Part shown: positions 11,555 through 25,500 of the stretch, one piece after another
Layout of the letters: each line of letters begins with the position of its first letter
How positions within the stretch are numbered: position 1 is the stretch's first letter
Assembly: GCA_028015205.1 (NCBI GenBank)
Contig: CM051518.1
Span: forward strand, 53,616,372 to 53,680,371
DNA: 64,000 nt
Direction of reading: 5' to 3'
Source of the DNA: Mytilisepta virgata
Taxonomy: Eukaryota > Mollusca > Bivalvia > Mytilida > Mytilidae
Notes under the pieces: generated by a model
Told to the model about the DNA's origin: nothing
Databases searched by the model: none
What the model saw: the letters and a program-made list of their open reading frames with translations, nothing else
Program-made: the position numbers and the translations under genes

Positions 11555-11837
11555 GGGAGCAACAGTCTAATTTTTATTTATTTTTTTTTTTTTTTTTGGG
11601 GGGGGGGGGGGGGGGGGCTAGGATCAAATTTGAAATAAAAAGACAGGACCAGGTTTTTGGCAAAAGACAGGATTACTTTAGGTGAGAAATAAAATGCAGG
11701 TCCTAAGTTAACTTGATCAGGAAATTGTTTGGTTTGAGTGAAAAACAAGGACCAAAGTTTCGACGAAAAGACATAGGCAGGATCAAACATATGATCCTAG
11801 CCCCCCTCCCCCCCATAAAAATCAAATGGTTGCTCCC
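11555..11837. mobile_element. Harbinger-like MITE with long G tract, TAA duplication
   Basis: Ends GGGAGCAAC and GTTGCTCCC, flanked by TAA (11552-11554 and 11838-11840). Inverted arms extend through 'atttttat', the G/C tracts and CTAGGATCA. A run of 20 G's spans 11598-11617. The superfamily is inferred from the TWA-type duplication only. Confidence 0.55.
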
Positions 11838-12057
11838 TAAATTTAAACAAAAAGTAGTACTTCTGTTAAAGCGGGGAGCAAGAACCTGTGATTTAAGGTT
11901 TCAAATTCTCCTATCTCCTTAAAAGCAAAAATATGCCAACTGTACAAAGCTAAGTTAACATTTTACAAATCCGAACAAATGGAATTAGCTAGATTAATTT
12001 TTACTCTTTAATGCACAAGGATGTATATGTTTTTAATACCTAGGCGCATTATACAAT

Positions 12058-12606
12058 CAGGGGCGTGTCCAGGTGGGGCGTAATGGGCGTACGCCCCTCC
12101 TTTTCAAAAAAAAACAAAACAAAACTATCGTAATCTGCTGATATTGTATTGAATATGGCAATTTATCATATTCATTAATTAAACACATACTCTGATTTCA
12201 TTTTAATCTAAAATAGAGAGATATTTATCAGTCTGGCTACTTCATAATTTGATGCTAAATTGTTGAAATCCGGGAGCTTCTGAGCTTCCCCATGGACCCT
12301 CTACCAGGGCAACCGTAGTTACACCTTCCGTTCATAAAATCCTGGCCTAGGACTATTGAAATGTTAAGTAACGCCTTATACCCTAGAATTTGGAATTTCT
12401 CGTTATTGGTCTACTGATGTTAAGATCCATCCAATCATTTTAATATACCATAGACAATTAATTTTAGAGAATTAGGCATTACATTAGCGCATTTCACAAT
12501 TATTTTATGTTTTTTAGCAAAAAAAAGGTCCAAAAAATTTTTCGCCTCGCTCCGCTCGCCCAAAGTTTTATTTACCCCCCCTCAAAATATCCTGGAAACG
12601 CCCCTG
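12058..12606. mobile_element. Non-autonomous DNA transposon, CAGGGGCG ends, ACAAT duplication
   Basis: Left CAGGGGCGTGTCCAGG and right CCTGGAAACGCCCCTG are inverted repeats with two mismatches; ACAAT flanks both sides (12053-12057 and 12607-12611). 549 bp, no coding frame. Confidence 0.7.
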
Positions 12607-13371
12607 ACAATCCTTTCAATGATAAATGATATATACATTACACCCTCCTAGCGTCAGTAGGCCTATATTTTTAGTTTTTATTATTAATTTTAAAAGAATT
12701 GAATTTTAAAATTCTAGCCTCACTGTAATTATAATAGCACATCAACTGTAAGTAATTTACTGAACATACGTTGGAACTTCCTCAGTTTTTACCTCTTGGT
12801 CAATCCATAAATTTTTTAACTACACCTGTAATTGGTATTGACCCTGACAGAGGGAGGAATTTCACCTACAGGATAAGAATAATAAAAATCAAATCCATAG
12901 GATTGTCACTAAATCAAACGTTAACAGAAATAAACCGTAAACAATACAAACATGCAACATTGACTAGGAAAAAAAATAAATTTGTTGTTTTTATTTTTAT
13001 TTTTATAGTTTGTATATATGTGACAACCTGACTTCTCTTCATGACAAGTTAGGAATATAAGTCCCACAATATTAATTTTAACTGTCCGGAAGAAATATTA
13101 TTTCCAATTGAAAAAAATATTATAGAATGTATTCCTCGTGGAATAAATTTCATAGATTATTCGTTCTAACAAGCATTGTTGCTAAAAAAATTGTAAAGTT
13201 TCAGGCGGAACTTCTGTTAGCGGGAACAGATATACATTGACACCGTTTCTATACCTGATCTGGGGGTTTCCTGTGTTCTATTTGTATACGTCTCCTGTTC
13301 TACGCATTACAGCACATAGACAAAATGAAAGTTTAATTCATCTTAGATTTTGAGAAATAACGAATTGTTAC

Positions 13372-13558
13372 ATGATGGGAGATGATGATTCCTATGTATT
13401 TTACATAGGAATGCTCTTTTCCGTTATCCTAGCTTTATGCACCGGAGCAAACAATGCAGTCAATTTGTGTGGTGTTGTGTATGGTACACAAAAAATGTCT
13501 TTCAGAAAAATCTTGGTTATTCTCTTTATAACTAGAATGATAGGAACATTCATAATGA
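13372..13558 (+). CDS. PiT-like exon 1 (start codon, first PiT signature)
   Basis: Codes residues 1-62 plus one base (phase 1). It opens MMGDDDS and contains the first membrane segment with TGANNAVNLC, the counterpart of GANDVANS. Donor GTAAG at 13559. Confidence 0.82.
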
Positions 13559-16500
13559 GTAAGATATATACCCATATATATATAATAGTATTCCTATAAC
13601 ACCGGACCTCGGGGACGATATTTGTCTTAAATTATACATATTTGCTTTCTGATATTTTCCTTTTTCTTAGCTCACCTAAAAGGCCATGTGAGCTTTTGCC
13701 ATCACTTGGCATCCGTAATCATCCGGTGTAAACTTTTCCTTTAAAAAACTTCTCCTCTGAAACGACCATTATCGGCCCGCGGACCACTCGGACCGTACTC
13801 GGATCATATCATCGGACAACTCATACCGTACTTCAATCTTCTCATCAGACAACTCGTCCCATACTTGGATTGTCATATTACAAGACTACACAGCCCATAG
13901 TTGGATCAGCTAATCGGACTAATCAGCTCATGTTCTTAAGTAACTATTTTTTTTATCTATTTATGATTTATTTTACATTGTTAGCAGAAGAAAGGTATTT
14001 TTGAATATGGATAACCATAATTAATTAATTTAGACTATTTCTTCACTTGATTTTAATTATTGATCATATATAATTGACTGATTGATTGCTGAAAAATGAC
14101 TTAGTTAGCCGACTTCTGAAGAAATGTGGCAGCGCTTATTGACCAACAGTATGAACTCTCTGTTTTTGCCTGGTCATAGTGCTTTTTATCAGTAATCTGT
14201 TGTTCTGTTGTTCATTTATTAAATTGATATAAGAGATAGAAATAAATTGTATATCAGGTCATATTGTCGTTCATTTAATTATATATTTCTACATCGAACT
14301 GTCAGAGTTGTCCTATAACCCGTTCAAAGTATAAAAGCATTCTCGGTCATCATTATCATTCACACAGTCCGAGTTGTCCTATAACACCATCCACAATCTC
14401 AATTAAAAATATTAATCATTATCAATGTTATTACTTTCCGGTCCAAGTTGACTGAGTTGACACAGTCAGAGTACTTAGTTTAACATAGGACCATATGGAA
14501 AATTCATTTAAAAATCTTCTTGTCTCAAACTACTGAGCCAAATATGGAACCAAACTTAGCAGCAATGGCCCTCTTTCAGAATTGTCAGATGACCTGGACT
14601 GTCAACCAAGATGGCCGTCACAGCTGTACATAGTTTAACATTGGACCCTATAGAAAAATTCATTTAAAAAACTTCTTGTCTGAAACTAATGAGGCAATTG
14701 AAACCAGACTTGGCAGCAAAGATCCTTAGATGGTCCTCTGTCAGAATCATGTCCGATGACCCAGACAATCAACCAAGATGGCCACCACAGCCAAACTTAG
14801 TTTAACATAGGACCCAATAGGAAATTCATCTAAAAATATTCTTGTCTGAAACAACTGAGAAAATTGGAATCATACTTCTCAGCAATGGTCCCTAGATGGT
14901 CCTCTATCAGAATTGTGTCTGATGACGTAGAATTTCAACCAAGATGGCCACCACAACCGAACTAAGTTTAACATAGGACCTTATGGGAAAATTCATAGAA
15001 AAATCTTCTTGTCTGAAAACACTAAAGCCAATTGGAACCAAACTTGACAGAAATGATTCATAGGTTGTCCTCTTTCAGAATTGTGTCCAATGACCCGGAA
15101 TGTCAACAAAGATGGGTGCCACAGCTGACTTAGTTTAACAAAGGACACTATGGATAAATTCATTAAAAAATCTTCTTGTCTGAAACTAATGAGCAAATTG
15201 TAACCAGATTTGGCATGAATGGTCCTAAGATGATCCTCTTTTAGGGTTATGTCCGATGACCCAGACGATTAACCAAATTTTCCACCACAGCCCAATTTAA
15301 TTTGACATAGGACCCTATGGGAAATTCATTTAAAAATCTTCTTGTCGGAAGCAACTGAGCAAATTGGAACAAGACTTGGCAGCAACGGTCCTTAGATGGT
15401 CCTGTCCGATGACCTGGACTGTAAACCAAGATGGCCGTCACAGCTAAACATAGTTTAACATAGGACCCTATGGAAAATTCATTAAAAAATTTTTTAGTCT
15501 GTTACTACTGAGCCAACTGGAACGAAAATTAGCAGCAATGGTCCTTAGATGGTCCTCTTTCAGAATTGTAGCCACTGACCTGGCCTGTCAATCAACATGG
15601 TCACCAAAGTTGAACTTAGTTTAACATAGGACCATATGGAAAAATGTAATTTGCAGATCATCATACCTTAAAATTGGCCATTTGGAACCAGACTAATGGC
15701 AGCAATGGTCCTCTTTTAGAAATGTGTTTGATAACCTTGAATGTCAACTAAGATGGCCACCACAGCCTAACTTTATTTAACATTGTACCTGTTGGAAAAC
15801 CAGCCAAGCTAACTGCTACACTTAAATCTTCAGTCATGCTGAAGGTGGACAAGTTAAATCCAGGTGAGTGCTACAGGCTCTTGAGAGCGTCAAGTTATTT
15901 TCATTTTCTATTTTCTGTTTTACATGTGCTGCCTTCCAGAAAAAATAAATGAAAATATCAACATGAAAACGAAAAAAATGGAAAAAGAATACAAAGTCAT
16001 ATACTGTGGATTCATTATTATTTGTTGTATATCAATTTTCGTGGTTTTCTTGGGTTCCAGTAAACCACAAATTTAAATATCCAACGAAAAATAATCTTTT
16101 GACTTTTGCACTGAAACTACAAAATTTTGATATACCTATCCGAGACAACTTTGAACAATTGCGTTTTTACAGCATGTACTTGGATACTGACATATGATGA
16201 GTCATAATACGGATATAGTGTTTCATGTAATTTTGTCTTTGGTAATATATAAAAGCTCAAACAATTTTCTTTAAAAATATATTGACTGTGTAAATTGTAG
16301 CGAAATTCACTTCCGTTTTTTTTTAATCAAGCATTCAAGGAAAATATTAATCCTAAGTTTGCCTAAACAATACAGACTGTCTCATATTACTGTAAAAACA
16401 TCTTGTAAAAAGATAATTAAGCAGACATTATTCATCGCAATAGGATTAAAAATATGTATGTATATGCACCGAGATATTTGGTGACAAGTGATCACAATTT

Positions 16501-19500
16501 CATCAAAATATATTTCACACCTTATTAACCTAACAAATAAATAATTACGGATTTTGTTAATCTTGTTAAATTCATGACAAGCTTTGTTCCATTACATATT
16601 TGAAGAATCTGTTTGTTAGACTTTGTTTTATAAGCGCTTAAAATCATTACTTTACTGTACAATATCAAAAAATTTTGTTGCAGTATTTTCATGATATCTG
16701 ATGTGCCAAGCCACGAATTTAAGTATTTTAACAAATTTTTAATTTTTTCTCTAAAAGCCAGCAATCTAGGAATATATGTATCCCACAAAATGGCATTTTT
16801 CTTTATCCACAAAAATTGGTATCCACGAAAATAAATGAATCCACAGTATATTTTATAGAACTAAGTTCTAAAAATGCTAAAAGTGGGATGAATTGAGGTT
16901 CATTATGACAAACTGGCAAATGAGGCTGCACCAAATTTATAAGGGCAGCTTCACCTAGATTTACAAATCCTAAATGCATCTTTTCATTTATACTTTAGAC
17001 TTGCCTGGTTTTTGATATTCATTATTTTTTCTTCTCAAGTACATTTAGTGTTTGATCAAAAATACTGTAAATACCCCAATATTAATCATGTACGTAGCTG
17101 TTGTATTCCAACTTTATTTTCAGTGTGGCTTGGACAAGTACAAATTATGAAAACTAAAATAAAAACATAAAAAGATATGGATTATTTTAAAGCAGGTTGC
17201 CCTCATAATATTTTTAGCTCACCTGACCTAAAGGGTCAAGTGAGCTATTCTCATCACTTGGCGTCCGTCGTCCGTTAACTTTTACAAAAATCTTCTCCTC
17301 TGAAACTACTGGACCAAATTGAACCAAACTTGGCCACAAGCATCATTAGGGTATCTAGTTTAAAAAATTTGTCCGATGACCCCGCCTGCCAACCAACATG
17401 GCCGACATGGCTAAAATGGCTAAAAATAGAACATAGGGGGTAAACTGCAGTTTTTGTCTTATATCTCAAAAACTAAAGCAATTAGAGCAAAACTGACATT
17501 GGGATAAAAATGTTCATCAGGTCAAGATCTACCTGCCGTGAAATTTTCAGACGAATCGGTCAACCCTTCGTTGGGTTATTGCCCCTGTGTAAAGACGTAG
17601 GGGAATCAGATTGTCAGATGGCAAACATTCATAGAAACTCAAAAGTAAAACAAATAAATATTTTACTAAAATAAACACAAAATGAACAAAAAATGCAAAG
17701 TAAATGTCAAACAAAAGACAACGTATGAACAATAAGTGAAAATGAACGAAAAAATGTCAAATGAATAAACAAAAAAAAAAACCTCACAGAAATAAAGTAA
17801 TCAAACACAATGAAAAATAATGCAATAATGAAAAATAAAACTAATGGTGAACTTAAGAATTAAAATAAATCAGTAATGTTCATGACTACACCTCACACAC
17901 TGACGGTCAAGATCTGGTAATAAATTTTAATTAACATCAAATAAATTTCACCATATTGAAGTATTTTAGACGGACACACTCCACTGTAATCGACTGGAAA
18001 ATAATACCCTTTAACGACTTCTGATCAATAAACGGACTACAGAAACGTTGTCACAACACTACTGAAATTCCAATAATTGACCGGTATAAGCCACATCAAA
18101 GAAAGCTAATCGTTGTTATCCAATGCTTTTAGTATTTCGGCGCACCATACAAAACCACAGTGAAGAAAGCTAGTCGTTCATTTTTATCGCAAATACATTT
18201 AGTATTCCAGTATACCATATACATACATTCAACCATGAAGCCACGTTGAAAAAAAGCTAATGATATTGGTATTCCGACACACCATACAAATTACTTCCGA
18301 CATGTCACCATACAGGATGTGTCACCAATCGGACTACAACCATAAGCTGCATTTCTATGTTGACAAATAGAAATTATTTAAATTCAGGAACAGTAAAATG
18401 ACCCCTGAAATAAATAAAAGAGCCTCGAATTTACCAAACTATTCAATTTATAAATATTTAATAAATTTACAACGACACGCCAATTTTGAAACGGGTGCAC
18501 TCGACTGAATATATACTGTAATAATTACAAAACTTAAACGTCGAAAGTAAACCAAAAGTTTCCTTACCTGAGCTATACAGCAGTATATTTTGTGTGAAAC
18601 CCCATGTCCTGTGCTGACAATTCTGAGTTCACAAACCTTATACGTCTGATACTCTTGCCGTCCTGTGGCGTAGTGATATCAAACCTTTAAACAGTACATA
18701 CCTGTTTACTTGACCAAAATACGTGCAGTCCGCCTGCCGCGAAAAACAAGTGGGTTACATTAAGGATATTTTTAATACGTACCTTATTGAATTCAGAATT
18801 CGGGAATAGAAAAATAAAAGAAGTGGAAATAAATTATCTATACATATGAAGTTCGTCACATACGTCCCCCTTTAGAAGACTTACCAAGTCCAGCCAACAC
18901 TCACGAACTTCAAATAAATCTGAAAAAGGTTTCTGAAATTAAAACATATATACAATATCCAAATGGTCATACCGAGCTAACTCAGGGGTCACTCACAATC
19001 AGCTCTAGATAAGGCATCTGCGACCACATTCTGCTTGCCTGGGATATGAAAAACTGTAAATTTAAACTCCTGTAAAAGTAAGCTCCAACGTAAAAGTCTT
19101 TGGTTGCTAGTTTTCACTCTATCCAGCCACTGCAAAGGAGCATGGTCACAATTAATAGAAAACTCTCTACCTTCTAAATATACCTTCAGTGTTTTGATTG
19201 ACCATACAATGGCGTAACACTCCTTTTCTATTACAGCATAATTTACCTCGGAATCACTCAATTTTTTGCTGAGAAACATAACAGGATGTCTCCCATCGTC
19301 AAATTCTTGTTCCAACACAGCACCCAATCCATTCTGTGAAGCATCAGTCTGTAAAATAAATTTTCTACTAAAATTAGGACTTCTCAATACTGGATTCTTA
19401 CAAATTTCTTCCTTCAATTTATCAAATGAACTCTGATGTATAGTTAACCATTTGACTTTGTTCGGGACATTCTTTTTAGTAAGATCTGTCAAGGGCAACG

Positions 19501-22500
19501 CGATCTCCGAAAAGTTTTGAATAAACCGTCTGTAAAAGGCAACCAGCCCCGAGAACGACCTAACATTTTTCTTACTCTGTGGGACCGGAAATTCCCGGAT
19601 TGCCTGAACTTTGTCTTGTACAGGTTTAATCTGGCCATTTCCAGCAATATGTCCAAGAAATTGCAGTTCTGAAAATCCAAATGAACACTTACTTGGTTTT
19701 GCTGTCAGTTTTGATTCTCTTAGTATCTGAAAAACCATCCTCAAATGTTCTAAGTGATATTCCCAACTATCACTAAAAATTCCAACGTCGTCGATGAACG
19801 AATCTGCATATTCCTCATGACCCATCAAAACCTTTTTCATTAAACGAACAAAGGTAGCCCCGGCATTTACCATTCCGAAAGGCATGACCGTGAATTGAAA
19901 GTGTCCAAAAGGTGTAACGAAAGCACTCTTCCGTTCGGCGTCAGAATCCAGCGGCACCTGCCAGTATCCCTTGGTTAAGTCAAGCTTACTTATGTACTTT
20001 GCATTACTTACCTTGTTCAGAAGTTCATCCATGCGCGGCATAGGTACAGGATCAAAGACGGTAATTCCATTCAAACCTCTAAAATCTACGCAGAACCTTA
20101 TCGTCGAATCCTTTTTACGAACTAATACTACCGGAGCTGCGTAAGGGCTATCGGTCGGTTCAATAATACCTGCCTGTAACATTTTGTCAATTTCCTCCTT
20201 GACTTGACTTCTAAGTGCATAAGGTATTGGATATGGCTTTTTAAAAATCGGTTCATCAGATTTGGTTTTCACCGTATGTTGTATAACATCCGTGACCTGA
20301 GGAACATCACTAAAAATGTCTGAAAACTCACCTAAAAGTTGTTCAAGTTGATTCTGTTCTACATCCGACAATTCGTCAGACATGGTAACATCTCTAACAG
20401 TTTCCTTACCTTCTACAACTGGAGTGATTTTATTACCAAAGTGGTCATCTGACTGATCGTCCTTTGTATTTAGACCTGATATCACCTTCAAACAAGCTAA
20501 CACGTCACATTTACCGTTGTCTTCCGATCTGTCATACCATATTTTCAACATATTAACGTGAAATATCTTTTCTGAATTACCACGTAATCTAATTTTGTAA
20601 TCAACTGGACTAATTTTATCTGTAATTTCGTATGGGCCTTTCCACGTGGCAAGTAGTTTTGAGGTATTTGTTGGTAACAATACAAGTACTTTCTGTCCAA
20701 TCTCGAATTTTCTCGATCTAGATTTCCTATCGTAATATGTTTTCTGTTTTCTCTTTGCTTCTTTCTCATTATTACGAGCCAACTCACACATAGACCTTAA
20801 CCTATCTCGTGTTTCAAGTAAATAACTTAGAACCGAATTTCCACTTTCTATTGGTTCTTCCCATTCTTCCTTCAAAATTGCAAGGGGCCCCCTCACGTGT
20901 CTACCATAAAGTAGCTCAAATGGCGAGAAGCCAGTGGTTTCATTCGGCACTTCTCTGTATGCAAAAAGTAAGTATGGAATGTATTTGTCCCAATTTGACG
21001 GTTGTTTCTGAGCATAACTTTTAAGCATTTTCTTCAGAGTTCCGTTAAAATTTTCAACTAAGCCATTTGCCGCTGGGTGATATGGCGTAGTGCACATTTT
21101 ATGTACCTTAAGTAGTTTACATACCTGAGTCATAAGGTTTGACATAAAGTTACTTCCTTGGTCTGTTAGTAATTCCTTTGGTACACCCACTCTTGAAAAC
21201 ATGTTGATCAACGCATCAGCTACTGTTTCAGCTTCCTGGTTCTTCAAAGGAAAGGCTTCCGGATACCTGGTAGCATAATCTATACAAACTAGAACATATC
21301 TATTTTTATTTTCAGTTATAGGGAGGGGACCAACGAAATCTATTGCTATACGTTCAAAAGGCTCATCAATTGGCGGAATACTAATTAAAGGAGCATTGTG
21401 TATCCTACCCTTCTGCACACCTCGCTGACATTCAGGACATGACCTGCAAAAATTTGAGACATCTGAAAATATCCCAGGCCAAAAGAAATGCTGCATGATA
21501 CGCTCTCTGGTTTTCTTCGTACCTAAGTGGCCCGCCAAAGGGATTTCATGACCCAGGATAAGTATAGTGTTCCTGCATTTCCTCGGAATAACAATTTGGT
21601 ATATACATTCCCCTGAACCTGTCTTAAATACTCTATAAAGTAAATCTGATTTGAAACAAAAATACGATGTTTCTTGAGGATCATCTGTGACCAATGTTCT
21701 AATCTTATCTAAGCTATGATCGTCTTTTTGAGCGTCGATGAGCTCTTGTCTACTATAAATTTGAAAACCGTGTTCGAGATTACTTACCTTTAAAGTTTCT
21801 GAAACAGGAAAATCATTGCTGTACTTCTGTTCTGTTATCTTAACTCGTGCATCTTCATCAAACTGTTTCTTCTTCTGTGCCCTAGTCTGAACGGCATTAC
21901 ATGGTTCTAGATCCTGTGCAATTTCCGAACCTGAAATACCTGCAGATTCATGATTAAAATCCGTCATATCGGGCTTGTTAACACTAACAGGTACTGACGT
22001 GTTAACATAGTTCCCTATAATAAGATCAGCAAGAGGATTATTCATCACCAAGGCTAAGACAGTACCTGAAATAAAAGGTGTTTGAATATCAATCCATGCT
22101 TCTCTACATTCTCGTGTGGAGCCATCTGCAAGGAAAATTTCCCTACTATTACCTGTAAACCTTCCTGATTCTACGTATGTGCTGTTTACAAACACGCTGG
22201 AACTTCCCGTGTCTCTTAAAACTGAAATATCGCGACCATTTACCTTCCCATGGACGAGATCCAGTCCTGGTATCTTAGTTTTGTCCATATTTTCATCACA
22301 TGATACTCCTGGCAGCCGTACAGTCATTCCACTGGAATATTGTTCTGGAACCTTACCGTTACTCACCTGTTCTTGTCTATTCATACACAAACCTAACTTA
22401 CCTTGTTTACCACCATCAAATTTTGACTGTTTTCTTAAAGGGCAATCTGACGCGATGTGACCTTGTCGGTTACATGCAAAGCAAGTACGACTATCCTTAT

Positions 22501-25500
22501 TGATACCATGACCATTTATTTTAGGTTGAAATTTTCTGTGGGAATCAACGCTAGTCTGGGGCCTAGTATTACCTTTTGACATACCTATATTTTTGCGAGC
22601 TGTTTGATATGCCTCAGCCAATTCAATCAGTTCAGCAACATTCTTTGGGCTATGTTCTTGAATCCACAACTTCAATTCTTTATCACTACTTAACATTAAT
22701 TGTTCCCTCATCACCAAGTCATATAAGTTGTCAAAACTTTTATCAACATTTTCCCGTGCACACCAATGTTTTAAAAAACCTTCTAACCTGACTGAATACT
22801 CTTTGAACGATTCACTTACCAACTGCGAAGAATGCCTAAACTTACATCTATAAACCTCAGATGTTAACTCATATCTTATTAAGATAGCTGTCTTTATTTT
22901 CTCATAATCCTTACTTTCCTCCTCATTTAACCTGGCATAAGCCTCAAGTGCTTTACCACATAAAAGTGGAACTAATCGCAATGGCCAATCAGACTTCGGA
23001 ATTTTGTGAAGTGTAACAAGTTTTTCAAATGATCTTAAAAATACATCCGGATCTTGACCCTCTTGAAACTTTGGTAACTTAGATTTTAAATTATCTGATT
23101 TTATTACATGACTAACTCCTTGTGCTAGTTCTTTCTCTCTGATCTCTAACTCTCTAAGTTTCACATCTCTTTCTAACTCTACCTTTCTCATTTCACGCTC
23201 AGCGGCTCTTTCTTCTCGCTCAGCAGCCTGCATTTCTCTAAATAAATTCAAACAGGCTGTTGCAGATTCACCTTTCTCAATCATTTCTGCCACCCATTCA
23301 GGTAATCCTTTTGACGTCATATTTAAAAAAATTGATGTCAACTGTCTTGAAAAAATGTACAAAAATAAATAAATCACTTAGGTATAGGTGGCAATGCCTC
23401 GCTACGCCTAAGAGAAAAATCAGTGAAAAATATGGTTAACCAACCAATTTCAAATATCAATCACCTCAACTATGAATGTTTACCGATGACAATCCCACCG
23501 CTGCCACCATTGTAAAGACATAGGGGAATCAGATTGTCAGATGGCAAACATTCATAGAAACTCAAAAGTAAAACAAATAAATATTTTACTAAAATAAACA
23601 CAAAATGAACAAAAAATGCAAAGTAAATGTCAAACAAAAGACAACGTATGAACAATAAGTGAAAATGAACGAAAAAATGTCAAATGAATAAACAAAAAAA
23701 AAAACCTCACAGAAATAAAGTAATCAAACACAATGAAAAATAATGCAATAATGAAAAATAAAACTAATGGTGAACTTAAGAATTAAAATAAATCAGTAAT
23801 GTTCATGACTACACCTCACACACTGACGGTCAAGATCTGGTAATAAATTTTAATTAACATCAAATAAATTTCACCATATTGAAGTATTTTAGACGGACAC
23901 ACTCCACTGTAATCGACTGGAAAATAATACCCTTTAACGACTTCTGATCAATAAACGGACTACAGAAACGTTGTCACAACACTACTGAAATTCCAATAAT
24001 TGACCGGTATAAGCCACATCAAAGAAAGCTAATCGTTGTTATCCAATGCTTTTAGTATTTCGGCGCACCATACAAAACCACAGTGAAGAAAGCTAGTCGT
24101 TCATTTTTATCGCAAATACATTTAGTATTCCAGTATACCATATACATACATTCAACCATGAAGCCACGTTGAAAAAAAGCTAATGATATTGGTATTCCGA
24201 CACACCATACAAATTACTTCCGACATGTCACCATACAGGATGTGTCACCAATCGGACTACAACCATAAGCTGCATTTCTATGTTGACAAATAGAAATTAT
24301 TTAAATTCAGGAACAGTAAAATGACCCCTGAAATAAATAAAAGAGCCTCGAATTTACCAAACTATTCAATTTATAAATATTTAATAAATTTACAACGACA
24401 CGCCAATTTTGAAATGGGTGCACTCGACTGAATATATACTGTAATAATTACAAAACTTAAACGTCGAAAGTAAACCAAAAGTTTCCTTACCTGAGCTATA
24501 CAGCAGTATATTTTGTGTGAAACCCCATGTCCTGTGCTGACAATTCTGAGTTCACAAACCTTATACGTCTGATACTCTTGCCGTCCTGTGGCGTAGTGAT
24601 ATCAAACCTTTAAACAGTACATACCTGTTTACTTGACCAAAATACGTGCAGTCCGCCTGCCGCGAAAAACAAGTGGGTTACATTAAGGATATTTTTAATA
24701 CGTACCTTATTGAATTCAGAATTCGGGAATAGAAAAATAAAAGAAGTGGAAATAAATTATCTATACATATGAAGTTCGTCACACCCTGAATTGTTAATTT
24801 TAAGGAAATTTTGCAGTTTTAGGTTATTATCTTGAATATTATTATAGATAAAGACAAATTGTAAACAGCAGAAATGTTCAACAAAGTAAGATCTACAAAT
24901 AAGTCAACATGACCAAAATCATTGATTGACCCCTTATAGGAGTTTTTGCCCTTTAAAGACGGCATCCAGCGTAAACTTTCCTTGAAAGACCTTTTTCTCT
25001 CAAACCACTGGGCCATTTGAGACCAAACTTTGGTGGAATGGTCCTTGGGTGGCCCAAATCCAAAATTATGTCCGATATCCCAGACTTCCAATCGACATGG
25101 CTGCTGTTACTAAAAATAGAAAAAAGGGGGGTGAATTTAAAAAATCTTCTTATATAAAACTACAAGGCCAGTTGGAACCAAAGTTGGTAATGGTTCTAAG
25201 GAGGTTCTCTTTCAGAAATATGTCCAATGACCCGGACTGTTAACCAAGATGGCCGCCACAGCCGAACTTAGTTTAACATAGGGCCCTATGGGAAAATTCA
25301 TTGAATATCATCTTGTCTTAAACCACTTGACCAATCGGAACCAGACTTGGCAGCAATGGTCCTTAGATGATCCTCTTATAGAGGTGTGTCCGATGACCCG
25401 GATTGTCAACCAAGATGGCCGCCACAACCGAACTTAGTTTAACAAAGGGCCCTATGGGAAAATTCATTGAAAAATCTTCTTGTCTGAAACCACTTAGCCA

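Larger units (their letters stand above)
17588..24783 (-). mobile_element. Complete Gmr1-like Ty3/gypsy LTR retrotransposon (7196 bp)
   Basis: Both 1273-bp LTRs begin TG and end CA and are bounded by a 5-bp direct duplication CCCTG (17583-17587 and 24784-24788). They differ at only two positions (17597/23520 and 18492/24415), so insertion was recent. Primer site, polypurine tract and one intact gag-pol frame are present; there is no envelope gene. The element lies antisense to the PiT-like gene in its intron 1 and splits a family A repeat, whose sequence resumes exactly after the duplication. Confidence 0.97.

Noticed and set aside
13372..13599. PiT-like exon 1 as a stand-alone 75-aa membrane protein
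   Set aside because: The frame passes a good donor (GTAAG at 13559), and the PiT alignment stops exactly there and resumes in exon 2.
17547..17732. Hydrophobic 61-codon frame present in both LTRs
   Set aside because: It overlaps the LTR boundary and is duplicated only because the LTRs are; it runs into flanking DNA with different ends.
18989..23377. Integrated retrovirus with envelope
   Set aside because: No further frame exists between RNase H and the 3' LTR (only about 130 bases), so the element has no envelope gene.
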